From an uncultured bacterium (GTDB lineage: Bacteria > Cyanobacteriota > Vampirovibrionia > Gastranaerophilales > Gastranaerophilaceae), in contig CACYTP010000002.1 in the NCBI GenBank assembly GCA_902777385.1, forward strand, positions 62,001 to 126,000: 64,000 nt of DNA, given 5' to 3'. The notes beneath the pieces were generated by a model. That model made no database searches, had not been told where the DNA came from, and saw nothing but the letters and a program-made list of their open reading frames with translations. Positions 18,313-27,617 of the stretch are shown here, piece by piece (the first letter of the stretch is position 1; every line of letters begins with the position of its first letter). The translations under genes were made by a program, and so were the position numbers.

Positions 18313-19008
18313 TTAGTTTTTCTTTTCTTCTGCTTTTTTAGGTTCTATATGCTTTTGTTCATTATAATCGTTTTTAGTTTCAGAATTTACAGCCGGTTCG
18401 TCTTTGCCTCTATTCATCCATTTTTCAACTTTGCTGGCTGCAGGAGTTGCAATAAACGGAACTATTATACGTTTACCAACTGTTGTTGCGGCAATTAATG
18501 AAGTTAATGTCGTGAATGCTGCAAATGCCGTATCTTTACGTTTTGCAATTCTTTCATTAATTTCTTGCTGGCTTATATGTTTTAATTTATCTATATTTTT
18601 TGTTACGGAGTGAATCATTTTGGCTGTATTTCTGTCAAATGCTTTTCCGAACAATTTATTAAACATTTTTGTCTGAACTATTTTCTGAGAAATTGTCATG
18701 TGCATTATAATTTGAGCTGCAATCATCAGACCGCCATTAGTTAAGTCTAATGCCGCTACAAATTTTCTCTTGTCATCAGGAATATTCTTATTATTCAAAC
18801 TTTGCCATACATACATTACGCATCCAAGACCATCCTTTGCTACAATTGAAAGGATACCTGCCCAGTTCATAAATGATTGCTTATCGTTTCTGTATGCCTC
18901 ATAACCTTTTTGCATAAAGTTAGATTTTTGCAGGTTTAGCATCGGATTTTTTACACAGGTGTTGAATACACTTTGAGCACCGGCTGAGATTTTGTTAATT
19001 GCTGCCAT
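18313..19008 (-). CDS. Hypothetical membrane protein coupled to the 530-aa F-x-G protein
   Basis: A 231-aa protein of unknown function with hydrophobic segments around residues 47-66, 87-105 and 165-190 and a charged tail rich in Lys and Glu. Its ATG shares one base with the stop of the upstream gene (TAATG), so the two are translated together. The stretch DKRKFVAALDLTNGG, then a membrane-like helix, and IIVPFIATPAASKVEKWM resemble blocks in the larger F-x-G proteins, so it may be a shortened member or a partner subunit. There is no signal peptide. Confidence 0.72.
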   Translation of the reverse strand: MAAINKISAGAQSVFNTCVKNPMLNLQKSNFMQKGYEAYRNDKQSFMNWAGILSIVAKDGLGCVMYVWQSLNNKNIPDDKRKFVAALDLTNGGLMIAAQIIMHMTISQKIVQTKMFNKLFGKAFDRNTAKMIHSVTKNIDKLKHISQQEINERIAKRKDTAFAAFTTLTSLIAATTVGKRIIVPFIATPAASKVEKWMNRGKDEPAVNSETKNDYNEQKHIEPKKAEEKKN

Positions 19009-20600
19009 TATTCTACCTCAACTTTCTGTGCTTCTGTAGGTTTTTCTACAGGTTTTGTATTTAACTTCATTGATGCAAATCTTGTTGAGACAGGTTGTGC
19101 TGTCTGAGGCTTGTTGATTGTAACTGTGTCTTTAGGTGCCATTTCAACAAGTTTTGCTGATGAATTATTATGTTTCTTGTTTGATAAATTCGGGAAGAAT
19201 ATATCCATAAATCTCGGATAAATCCAGTTCAATAACGTACATGTAAACGGAAGCATTGCCAATGATACAAATATTCCGGTAAACTGTTTGTACCAACCGT
19301 GATGCTTTTTGGTTCGTTCTATTAATCTGTTTGCTAATTCTTTTACAAAATCTTTGTCTAAGCTGCTGTTACTTAATCCTAAAGTGGCTTTTTTAGCTTC
19401 CAGTTGTTGTTTTATACCTTTAATGCTTGAACTTTCGCTAATTTCATTTTGTAATTTTTCATAAAATTCTACGAGTTCTGTAAGAGCTTTTTTATCCTTT
19501 TCAACTGTAGCTTTTACCATATTTTCAACTTCTGCATCGGATCTGATATCCTTATATTTATCAGCGTGTGCAATCATATTCTGAACTTTTTCCGATAGAG
19601 CTTTAGCTACATCTGAATATGTGTAAGCATTGTTTCCTGTGTTGCTTGCGACTTTTGCCCTTTGTTTAATGTCTTTTAATATTGCAATCATTTCGGCATG
19701 TTCAGGTTTGCTCTTTAATTCGCTTATTTTGCCTGCAATATATTTATTCAAATCTTTTCGACTTGCAGAATTATCAATATTGGTTTTTAAGTCTTCTAAT
19801 ATTGCATGTGCTTCTGTATAATTATCTCTATAGTATTTACTTCTCTTGGTTCTTAATCTGATAGTTTCTTCAAGTCCGTCTAAAGTATATTTGTCTATCT
19901 TTTTAAGTTTGCCGATTGTTTCTGAAAGAAGATTTTTATAAGTTTCATCGCTCATAGGTTTTGCAGTACCATCAGCATACTGATATACAGGTCTTCCCCC
20001 TTTGCTTTCATCAAGGAATGCTTCTGATAAAGCTTTCATTTGCTGTTCTTTGCGTCTTGCAACTTCAGCCTTGATTGTGTCAGCTGTAGCATTTTTAAAA
20101 GCAGGTTCTTTCATAACCTGTTTCTTAATCCAAGAGTCATCTTGGAATAAAGTCTTATTCATGGCTTCATCAAATTCACCCTTGTTAGCCCAATTGTCGT
20201 ACATTCTGTAGAATGGAGCTGTCATACCAACTTGGGTTGCAACTGCTAATACCGCAGATAAAGGCTGTCTCCATGCCGAGTATGTTCTGGTATCTTCATC
20301 AGCGTCTGACAGAAAGTTATATTTAATGAATACCGGTGCAACAAGACCTGTTCCCATTGCATTTATGATGATATTCATTATTTCGCCGCGTAACTTCTCA
20401 GCTACACCCAATTTTTTTACCATCCAAGGCATGAAACCGTCAATAATACCATCAACGCTATCTACAGCTACACTCGCTTTACCTGTAAAGTTTGGGGACG
20501 TTTGTTGCTGTTTGCCAAGTTTAGGTACAGATAACCTGTTCCTGTACGCACTTGAACTATAACCTTTTTCATCTACCTTTATCATACTTAAACTAAACAC
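19008..20600 (-). CDS. F-x-G-tagged membrane protein, family member 2
   Basis: A 530-aa protein of unknown function. SPNFTG lies at about residues 34-39. An early hydrophobic block (IINAMGTGLVAPVFIKYNFL) is followed by DADEDTRTYSAWRQPLSAVLAVATQ, which matches the D..D.R....R....F block of the other members but sits nearer the N-terminus. A long charged helical region (about 130-430) leads to a C-terminal membrane segment (FVSLAMLPFTCTLLNWIYPRF). The start is uncertain: GTG at 20600 abuts GGAAG, while the ATG at 20585 (MIKVDEK) has the Shine-Dalgarno 14 nt away. It overlaps the next gene by one base. Confidence 0.82.
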   Translation of the reverse strand: MFSLSMIKVDEKGYSSSAYRNRLSVPKLGKQQQTSPNFTGKASVAVDSVDGIIDGFMPWMVKKLGVAEKLRGEIMNIIINAMGTGLVAPVFIKYNFLSDADEDTRTYSAWRQPLSAVLAVATQVGMTAPFYRMYDNWANKGEFDEAMNKTLFQDDSWIKKQVMKEPAFKNATADTIKAEVARRKEQQMKALSEAFLDESKGGRPVYQYADGTAKPMSDETYKNLLSETIGKLKKIDKYTLDGLEETIRLRTKRSKYYRDNYTEAHAILEDLKTNIDNSASRKDLNKYIAGKISELKSKPEHAEMIAILKDIKQRAKVASNTGNNAYTYSDVAKALSEKVQNMIAHADKYKDIRSDAEVENMVKATVEKDKKALTELVEFYEKLQNEISESSSIKGIKQQLEAKKATLGLSNSSLDKDFVKELANRLIERTKKHHGWYKQFTGIFVSLAMLPFTCTLLNWIYPRFMDIFFPNLSNKKHNNSSAKLVEMAPKDTVTINKPQTAQPVSTRFASMKLNTKPVEKPTEAQKVEVE

Positions 20601-20649
20601 CTTCCATATATATATACGTTTGAAAATTTTAAAAATTGCTATCTAAAGT

Positions 20650-22269
20650 TTATTTATTAAGTTTTGTAAATTTTATAACACTCCAATCCCCCATTTTCTC
20701 TACTCTTGCAATATTTAGCTTTTGTGAAAAATATGCATAAGTGTAATTTTTTATGTACGAAAATACCAGATAGAGTAAAGGTATTTTCTTGTATGCATAA
20801 TCGTCATGTATTATATTATTCATGCCTTCCTGTGTATATAGAGCTACGCTGTCATTTACTATTATATATAAACTTTGATTTTTTTGCATGTTATCTAAAA
20901 TATTTGTTTTTAAATAGTACTCTAACAAGATGTTAGGACCTCCCGAAAAAGTTTCTTTAAATTCGGTTTTCCCATTTTCTGCAGCACTTTTATAGGTAGA
21001 ATTTTTGTTCAAAAATTCGTAAAAATTGCCTTTATTAATGGAGTATGTTTTGTATTTATTTATATCAATGTACTTTTTAAATCTTTCAGGAGAATAGTAT
21101 TCAAATAATAATATGTCACCATCGTTTATTTTACTGTTATTAAGTATTTCTGCTACTATTTTGTGACCCTGCGGACGTGGCATGCGAGGAGCGGATACAG
21201 GGCTGAATGTAAGATAATACAAGTTAAGCAGGAAAAATATTCCAAGCAAAAAATATTTTAGTATCGGTTTCCTTACCTCCGTTACGCCCGCTGCCATTAA
21301 GAATATAAGTATCGGATAGATCTCTATTGTGTATTTAGTTATAAATACAAGTTTTCCCATGATTGCGGCTATTGCCAGTATAAAGACTGTGCAGACAGCC
21401 ATTATAAAAAGTGCAAAATTCAATTTATTTTTTATTAATGCCCTGATAATAAATCCTATAGCAATAATCGCAGGAATTACCGTAAATACCAGAAAACTGA
21501 AACTGTGGTTGTACCCAAAAATGTCAGGTGCATTCACAAGATTTGTTAGCACAGGTGAAAAATAATCTGTCATTAAAAAACAAATTTTTGATATTGAAAA
21601 ATCACCCCACCACTGAGATATACCTGATTTTGTAAATATGTGCAGGATATTTGGTATTACAAGTATTCCAAGTGCAAAAATTCCCAGCCAAACTGTCAGC
21701 AGTTGTTTTTTGTATTCTTTGAACAAGAGTACTGTTAACGCAATTAATTGCAGAAATATAAATACAAATCCTATTGTGTGTGTGAACATTATCAGAAAAT
21801 CAAAAAGTATTATTCCGATTAATGATGTTTTGTTTTGAGTTTTTACAAATCTTATGAAATACAGAAGTGATAGTGCTGAGAGCAAAAATAAAAGAGAATA
21901 TAGACGGACTTCTTGCGAATAATAAATTAGAAATGAACTGAATGCAGTTATTGCTGAAGCTATAATTCCTGTCTTTTTATCTTTTTGTTTTCCTGTAAAA
22001 TACATTACAATTACAGCCAGAACCCCTGCTAATACTGAAGTTAAACGTAGCAGTAAGTCCCCGTTACCGCCCCATGCCATAAATGCTTTTAAATAAAAAT
22101 AGTATAATGGCATGTGACACTGAGCTTTCATTGCCTGTATAAATCCGTCTGAAAATGGTGTAGCAGCGATTGCCCATGAAACATATTCATCGTTCCATAA
22201 ACCTTCAGGCTTAACAATACCAACAAGCCTATACAGCAAAGCTGCTATAGTTATAATAATTAATTGCAC
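20650..22269 (-). CDS. GT39-type membrane glycosyltransferase (ArnT/PMT-like)
   Basis: A 539-aa membrane enzyme of the GT-C fold that probably moves a sugar from a lipid-phosphate carrier to an envelope acceptor. The first periplasmic loop has GLWNDEYVSWAIA, matching the D-E motif of the PMT/ArnT family, followed by CHMPLYYFYLKAFMAWGG. About ten to eleven membrane helices fill residues 1-360; the rest is a soluble periplasmic C-terminal domain. The start is GTG at 22269 with GGGGA about 8 nt before it. Lipid A modification or protein glycosylation are both possible; the acceptor cannot be told. Confidence 0.85.
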   Translation of the reverse strand: MQLIIITIAALLYRLVGIVKPEGLWNDEYVSWAIAATPFSDGFIQAMKAQCHMPLYYFYLKAFMAWGGNGDLLLRLTSVLAGVLAVIVMYFTGKQKDKKTGIIASAITAFSSFLIYYSQEVRLYSLLFLLSALSLLYFIRFVKTQNKTSLIGIILFDFLIMFTHTIGFVFIFLQLIALTVLLFKEYKKQLLTVWLGIFALGILVIPNILHIFTKSGISQWWGDFSISKICFLMTDYFSPVLTNLVNAPDIFGYNHSFSFLVFTVIPAIIAIGFIIRALIKNKLNFALFIMAVCTVFILAIAAIMGKLVFITKYTIEIYPILIFLMAAGVTEVRKPILKYFLLGIFFLLNLYYLTFSPVSAPRMPRPQGHKIVAEILNNSKINDGDILLFEYYSPERFKKYIDINKYKTYSINKGNFYEFLNKNSTYKSAAENGKTEFKETFSGGPNILLEYYLKTNILDNMQKNQSLYIIVNDSVALYTQEGMNNIIHDDYAYKKIPLLYLVFSYIKNYTYAYFSQKLNIARVEKMGDWSVIKFTKLNK

Positions 22270-22339
22270 TCTTCATTATCCCCATTCATCAGATACACTA
22301 AAACTCTATCATAAACATTATAAACTGTAAAACTGTCTG

Positions 22340-22972
22340 TTATATTTCTTTATATGTTTTAAAATGAGTTTTACAGACTTCGTGTAATCTGTCTTTGCCA
22401 TACATAGAAATAAATTCTTTTCCCGTATCCTTTACCTGTTGGGCACAACCTTTTGGAAATACTAATCCGTATTTCGTTTCCATTTCTTTTATTTTGTGTA
22501 TAAAAGTTGCTCTTGCTAAAACTGATGCGGCAGCAACGGCAATATCACTTTCTGCTCTGACCATTTGCTCAAGTCTTATAGCTTTTCCCTTATCCATTAA
22601 TGCCGATTTAATAAGACTTTCATCTCCAAATTTATCGGATAAAGCATATTCACAGTTACTTTGTTCCAGTATATTTTCGATAGCTCTTGCATGTCCCCAT
22701 GCCAAAAGCTTATTTAAGTTTTTAATTTTTAAATACAATTCGTTGTATCTGGTATTTGATATTGCAATAACTGAATATTTAGAATTTGCCTTAATAACAG
22801 GTTCAAGTGTCAGAATTTTTTTGTCCGTAATTTTTTTACTATCCTTTATTCCTGCATCAATAAATATTTTCGCAGCTGTTTCATCTGCCATTACTCCTGC
22901 TATTACGAGCGGGCCAAAAAAGTCGCCTTTCCCTGATTCATCTGTACCAATGTGCGTAACGTAATTATTCAT
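22340..22972 (-). CDS. rnhC: Ribonuclease HIII-type enzyme, short form
   Basis: RNase HII/HIII removes RNA from RNA-DNA hybrids. The start THIGTDESGKGDFFGPLV is the RNase HIII signature (catalytic D11 and E12); DSKKI and a later Glu/Asp pair complete the site. At 210 aa it lacks the N-terminal TBP-like substrate-binding domain of about 80-90 residues found in Bacillus RnhC (about 310 aa), so it is a catalytic core only. Its ATG overlaps the PBP stop by one base (TAATG), so translation is coupled. RNase HII is the alternative name if substrate tests favour single ribonucleotides. Confidence 0.88.
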   Translation of the reverse strand: MNNYVTHIGTDESGKGDFFGPLVIAGVMADETAAKIFIDAGIKDSKKITDKKILTLEPVIKANSKYSVIAISNTRYNELYLKIKNLNKLLAWGHARAIENILEQSNCEYALSDKFGDESLIKSALMDKGKAIRLEQMVRAESDIAVAAASVLARATFIHKIKEMETKYGLVFPKGCAQQVKDTGKEFISMYGKDRLHEVCKTHFKTYKEI

Positions 22973-25146
22973 TATCTTACGCTTTCCGGAATTGCCATAG
23001 GTATTGGTGCAGGTGCAGGAAGTGGTGCAGGCGTTGGGTTTGAAGCCTTATTCGTTACTCCGACAGGTGCCGCTACATGTTCTTTGTTATGTGTAGACAC
23101 GGGTTTTTCGGTGTTTACCGAATCTGAAGTTTTATAGGTTTCGTTAGATTCGGCAGGTGTATCAGCATTATTATCGGATTCCTTTACCCCCTGATTTATA
23201 GCCCAAGTAGGTTTTAATTCTATTTCAGGATAATTGAAATCCGATTTGCCAAATTTTTCAATTGCAGTCATCATAACATCATGCCAAATTCTGGCAGGTA
23301 CTGAACCGCCCTGTATTGAACGAGTGGTAGTGTTATCATCGTTACCTACCCATACCCCCGTTACTACAGTAGGTGTGAAGCCTACGAAGCTTGCATCTTT
23401 ATAATCATCGGTAGTACCGGTTTTTCCGGCACACGGAACTCCAATATTAGCACCTCTGCCTGTTCCCTTTTCTACTACTGTTTTAAGCATAGCAGTCATT
23501 TCTGCTGCTGTTTTTAAACTGATTTGTCTTGAGGCTTTTGCTTTAGGTGCTCTGTATACAACTTTACCTCTTGATGTTTCTATACGCTCAACTGCAAATG
23601 GCTGTACAACATATCCACCGTTTGCAAATGCACCGTATGCTCTGGTTAGTTCAAAAAGTTTGCTGCCATTTGAACCAAGGGCAATTGTGTAGTCATATTC
23701 AAGCGGTGTTGTTATACCAAGTGTTCTCGCTGTTTGAATAACCGCTCTTATACCTACTTCTTTAATTAATCTGACGGCACAAACATTGGAAGATATTGTT
23801 AGGGCTGAATAAAGCGGGATTTTACCTCTGTAGTTAGAACCATAGTTCTTTGGTGACCAATCCCCAATAGTGATAGGTCTGTCTTCAATAAGATCATTTG
23901 GGGACATTCCTTTTTCCAATGCGGTAGCGTATACAAAAGGCTTAAATGCTGAACCTGCAGGACGAATTGCCTGTACACGGTCGTATTGTGATTCGGTGTA
24001 ATTTTTACCGCCGGCATAAGCTATAATTCTTCCGTCAATCGGAGAAAATGAAAATACTGCTGCCTGTTGGTTTTTACCTGTTAGACCGTAGGCTTTCATA
24101 TTTTTGATTATAACTTCATTAAGTTTTTCCTGTGTTTTATAATCAAGTGTTGTAATGATTTTATAACCGCCCTGAGAGATATCTGTTTCGTCAAAGCCCA
24201 TGCTCTCAAGCTCTTTCATTACATAATCCGTAAAATACGGAGCCTTGTTTGTAGTATAGAATCTTGGAACATCAGTAAGTTTCACTTTTGCTTCTTTAGC
24301 TTTTTCATATTCTTCTTTTGTTATGTATTTCATTTTATACATGCGAAGAAGTACCTGATTTCTTCTTTGAACGGCTAAATCCATATTATTAAAAGGGGAA
24401 TATACCGAAGGAGCCTGCGGTAACCCTGCAATTAGGGCAAGTTCCGAAAGTGTACATTGCTTTAACTTTTTATTAAAGTAAGTCTGAGCTGCACCTTCCG
24501 CACCATAGGCACCGGAGCCTAAATATACATTGTTCATGTACATTTCAAGAATTTTATCTTTTGGTATTGATTTTTCAATTCTTGCTGCAATTATTATTTC
24601 TTTTATTTTTCTGTCAAATGTCTTTTCGTTTGACAAGAATAATATTCTTGCAAGCTGTTGAGTTATGGTACTTGCACCCTGGACAACATGTCCTGCCATT
24701 ATATTTTGAATTGTAGAACGTGCCAAGCCGGTTAAGTCATAACCGTGATGATAATAGAAATTTTTATCTTCTGTTGCTATAAGTGCTTGCTTAAACTGTT
24801 CCGGTACTTCGTTAATATCTGTTTTTGTAGAGGTGTATGCCGTGAAAGTTTTTATTACTTCTCCGTCATGTGAGTAAAATTGCGTAACGATGTTAGGCTT
24901 AAAACCTTCAAGATTTTTTATAGGTTGAAGTGAAGACAGGTATAGTTCAAATGCGGCTACTGCTGCTAAACCGCATGCAATACAAAATATAGTAAGAGAT
25001 CTTACATTTTTCCAGAACCTGTTAGGCTGTTTTTTGGTTTGTTTCGGTTTTTGTGCTGCAGTCTTTTGCTCATTTTTTGTTGATGCTCTAGCTTTTGAAT
25101 GTGCTCTTTCAGCATCATATAAATCTTTCCGACTTATTCTCGCCAT
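22972..25146 (-). CDS. Class A penicillin-binding protein (PBP1A type)
   Basis: A 724-aa bifunctional peptidoglycan synthase. A basic cytoplasmic tail (1-45) precedes one membrane anchor (about 48-70). The GT51 transglycosylase has EDKNFYYHHG, GASTITQQLARILF and MYMNNVYLGSGAYG. The transpeptidase has the nucleophile motif SAFK (GSAFKPFVYATALEKG), SSN, and KTGTTDDYKD. The C-terminus is a Ser/Asn then Pro/Ala-rich unstructured tail. No OB or PASTA domain is seen. A TATAGT -10 box and GAGG lie upstream. It is cotranscribed with rnhC. Confidence 0.96.
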   Translation of the reverse strand: MARISRKDLYDAERAHSKARASTKNEQKTAAQKPKQTKKQPNRFWKNVRSLTIFCIACGLAAVAAFELYLSSLQPIKNLEGFKPNIVTQFYSHDGEVIKTFTAYTSTKTDINEVPEQFKQALIATEDKNFYYHHGYDLTGLARSTIQNIMAGHVVQGASTITQQLARILFLSNEKTFDRKIKEIIIAARIEKSIPKDKILEMYMNNVYLGSGAYGAEGAAQTYFNKKLKQCTLSELALIAGLPQAPSVYSPFNNMDLAVQRRNQVLLRMYKMKYITKEEYEKAKEAKVKLTDVPRFYTTNKAPYFTDYVMKELESMGFDETDISQGGYKIITTLDYKTQEKLNEVIIKNMKAYGLTGKNQQAAVFSFSPIDGRIIAYAGGKNYTESQYDRVQAIRPAGSAFKPFVYATALEKGMSPNDLIEDRPITIGDWSPKNYGSNYRGKIPLYSALTISSNVCAVRLIKEVGIRAVIQTARTLGITTPLEYDYTIALGSNGSKLFELTRAYGAFANGGYVVQPFAVERIETSRGKVVYRAPKAKASRQISLKTAAEMTAMLKTVVEKGTGRGANIGVPCAGKTGTTDDYKDASFVGFTPTVVTGVWVGNDDNTTTRSIQGGSVPARIWHDVMMTAIEKFGKSDFNYPEIELKPTWAINQGVKESDNNADTPAESNETYKTSDSVNTEKPVSTHNKEHVAAPVGVTNKASNPTPAPLPAPAPIPMAIPESVR

Positions 25147-25188
25147 GATACGCTATCCTCACTATAACAGTGTTATTCTATTATAAAA

Positions 25189-25217
25189 TTTATAAGTTGG
25201 CAAATTTATGGTATAAT
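25189..25217 (+). promoter_or_regulatory. Promoter of the YkgJ-type gene, leaderless spacing
   Basis: TTTATA (25189-25194), 17-nt spacer, TATAAT (25212-25217), then CTTAAT and ATG. The expected start site coincides with the ATG. Confidence 0.6.
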
Positions 25218-25223
25218 CTTAAT

Positions 25224-25622
25224 ATGTTTGATTTTTTATATTCAATAAAAAATGAGATTTTATCATATTTTGTACCGGAAAAGATTACTTATGAAGTTAC
25301 CGGAGAATGTAAAAAATGCGGCAAGTGCTGTAATTATATGTATAGTGTCGATACTTATACGGAAAAAGAATTTAAGATTATGCAGTTTTTGTTTCCGAAA
25401 TATAAGCGGTTTTACATAAAAGGTAAAGATGATGAAGGCAATCTTATTTTTGCCTGTAAATTGGTTACTCCTGAAGGGTTGTGTTCCGATTATAAGCACA
25501 GATTAAGAATGTGTAAAAATTATCCTGCAAAGCGTGTCGGGTACAAGGCAAAGTTACATGACGGTTGCGGATATGTGGTAAATATAAAATCATTTGATGA
25601 TTATTTACAACAAAAATCCTGA
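25224..25622 (+). CDS. YkgJ-family cysteine cluster protein
   Basis: A 132-aa protein with the YkgJ/CxxCxxCC zinc- or iron-binding pattern: CKKCGKCCNYMY near residue 28, then a C in FACKLVTPEG, C in GLCSDY, RMCKNYP and DGCGY. The family is widespread and functionally obscure; some members are linked to protein oxidation or methylation of flagellin. The start at 25224 is chosen over an in-frame start at 25170 because a perfect TATAAT (25212-25217) ends 6 nt before this ATG. It is divergent from the PBP gene. Confidence 0.85.
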   Translation: MFDFLYSIKNEILSYFVPEKITYEVTGECKKCGKCCNYMYSVDTYTEKEFKIMQFLFPKYKRFYIKGKDDEGNLIFACKLVTPEGLCSDYKHRLRMCKNYPAKRVGYKAKLHDGCGYVVNIKSFDDYLQQKS

Positions 25623-25640
25623 TGTTATATCAGGATTTTC
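25611..25640. terminator. Terminator shared by convergent genes
   Basis: AAAATCCTGAT (25613-25623) pairs with ATCAGGATTTT (25629-25639) around a 5-nt loop. It overlaps the TGA stop of the YkgJ-type gene and faces the EF-hand/LysM gene. Confidence 0.8.
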
Positions 25641-25656
25641 ATTGTTTATATGTTAT

Positions 25657-27471
25657 TTATCTTTCGGGTGCAAGTAATTTTAATATCTCTTCAAACTTAA
25701 ATTCTTCCGGTTTGAAATTCATTGTATTAGAGTTTTCACCTTCTTTGGTTGTAATTTTACCTTGCTCTAATGTGACTGTCAGGTCTTTGCCTGTTTCAGG
25801 ATTCTTGCACTTTACTGTTATTGACTTTGGTTCGCCGTTTTCCAGTTTGATTTCGATTTCTGTATCTCCGGCTTCAAGTATTTTTGTATTTTCGTCGCCC
25901 GAATCTTTTTCTTTAAGCTCTGAATATGGATTTAATCTTGCATTCAGCAAAGCACTTAATCCAATCTTTGCAAGTTTAATCGGTTCTTTTGCAGTTTGTG
26001 CAAATTCTTCATTTTTAAATAATGGTACTATTTCATCCATCATTTTAGGAAATATCTCTTTATTGAGTTTTTCTTCGATTTTTTCTTTGCCTGCAGCTAT
26101 TTCTTCATCTGTGAACCCGAGTTTTTTAAGCATTGTTTTTTGCTGCTCATCTAAAGGTTTTTCTGTAGCAGGTTTCGTTGGAGCTGCTGCTTCTGTCGGC
26201 TGTGCCGGAGCAGTTGGCTGTGTAGCAGCAGTTGGTTCTGCAGCTGCTGTAGGTTGTGCTGCTGCATCTGATTTAGGTACTGTAATTTCTACTCCTGCTT
26301 TAGGCTCTTTGCCTTCATTGAGGTTCATTATTACGCCAATTCTTTCAAATATTTGTGCGTATGATGGCTTTGGATTTCCATTGTCTATCAGATTTTGTTT
26401 TGCAATTGACCACCAGTTGGTATTCTTTTCCAGAGTTTTTTTCTGTGTATTTGTGTCATTATAGCCATCTGCTTTGCCTGCTGATTTGGCTCTGTTAACG
26501 TATGCCTGTTCTTCAGCCGCTGCGTCAACTCCAAATGCTTCGTCTTTCAATTTATCTTTTAAATCGTCCGGAATTGTAATTTCTTTTCCAATGTTGAACC
26601 ACCCTTTTTTGGCAGCTTTAGGATTTGCCTTTGCAAATGCTTCATATTCAGGTGTCCCTTCTTCAAAGCCAAGTCTTTTTGCTGTTTGCTTAAATGTTTC
26701 GCCTTCTTTAGCGTAAATAGGTCCTTCACGTTTTGTTGCTGACGGAGAATTCCCCGGATCGTTATCATTATCTGCATCGGCATCAGAGTCGGAATCTGTG
26801 TCGCCTTCTACTTTGTCGGGATTTTCTTTTTCATCTGTTGCCTGAGTTGTGTTTGGATTTGATATATTTTCCGTTTGTTCGGTCTTTGTTCCGTCCGGAT
26901 TTGTTGTCACTTGTTTGGACGGTACCGTAGAATCTCCTTCGTATTCGTATTCTACTTTAACTTTTACGTCCATGCCTTTTGCTGTTTCTATTGAGGTTAT
27001 TCTGTTTTTATCATCATAAGTAGTTTTTACTTGACCTTTTTCGACGATTTTACTTCCATCAGTATTGTAGGTTACTTTAGCTTCTTCGTTGCCTTCCAAA
27101 ATTCTGCTTTGTGCCAGTCTTATTTCGTTTTCATTCTTTTCAAATGTATGTACTTGTCTTACACCTTCGTTTTCTTTTGTTGTTACAACTATCGTTGAGT
27201 CGCTGTCGAAATCCAGTATAGATTCAATATCGTCCCTTTTTATGCCTGATTGCTCCATGAGGTTTAATGCAGCTTCATTTTCGGTTAAATCGGTAGCACC
27301 TGTTAAATCCGCTATTTCACTTTCACTAAGTTGTTTGTCAGGGTTTTTGTCTATTTTTTCGAAAAATACTGTTTGCAATTTGTTTCCCTGCACTTCATCA
27401 TATTTAACTCCAATTTTTTTAAGTGGATTTAAATACTTGTCAATAAAGTTTCCGCCTACTTGATCTACCAT
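25657..27471 (-). CDS. EF-hand/LysM-like repeat-rich protein
   Basis: A 604-aa acidic protein of unknown function. Visible parts: a single EF-hand-like calcium loop (DKNPDKQLSESEI, about residues 41-53); a beta-rich region with YD/tripeptide-like repeats (TYNTDGSKIVEKG, TYDDKNRITSIE; about 128-200); an Asp-rich SDSDADADNDND segment (about 226-238); a LysM-like module (YAKEGETFKQTAKRLG ... GKEITIPDDL; about 253-310); a second, weaker LysM-like module ending VEITVPKS (about 345-400); and an Ala-Pro-Thr repeat stalk. No signal peptide is seen, odd for a LysM protein that should meet peptidoglycan. It has a strong AAGGAGAG start signal. Confidence 0.78.
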   Translation of the reverse strand: MVDQVGGNFIDKYLNPLKKIGVKYDEVQGNKLQTVFFEKIDKNPDKQLSESEIADLTGATDLTENEAALNLMEQSGIKRDDIESILDFDSDSTIVVTTKENEGVRQVHTFEKNENEIRLAQSRILEGNEEAKVTYNTDGSKIVEKGQVKTTYDDKNRITSIETAKGMDVKVKVEYEYEGDSTVPSKQVTTNPDGTKTEQTENISNPNTTQATDEKENPDKVEGDTDSDSDADADNDNDPGNSPSATKREGPIYAKEGETFKQTAKRLGFEEGTPEYEAFAKANPKAAKKGWFNIGKEITIPDDLKDKLKDEAFGVDAAAEEQAYVNRAKSAGKADGYNDTNTQKKTLEKNTNWWSIAKQNLIDNGNPKPSYAQIFERIGVIMNLNEGKEPKAGVEITVPKSDAAAQPTAAAEPTAATQPTAPAQPTEAAAPTKPATEKPLDEQQKTMLKKLGFTDEEIAAGKEKIEEKLNKEIFPKMMDEIVPLFKNEEFAQTAKEPIKLAKIGLSALLNARLNPYSELKEKDSGDENTKILEAGDTEIEIKLENGEPKSITVKCKNPETGKDLTVTLEQGKITTKEGENSNTMNFKPEEFKFEEILKLLAPER

Positions 27472-27617
27472 GATTCTCTCCTTAAATTATTATGTTTATG
27501 TTCAGTTACGGCATATATAAATTTTTACTTTAGTTCCTAAAGTTTATTGTTACATTTTTTTACAATCTTTAAATTTATCTTTTAAAAATTTTTTCTTTTA
27601 TAAGAAAATATAAATCT

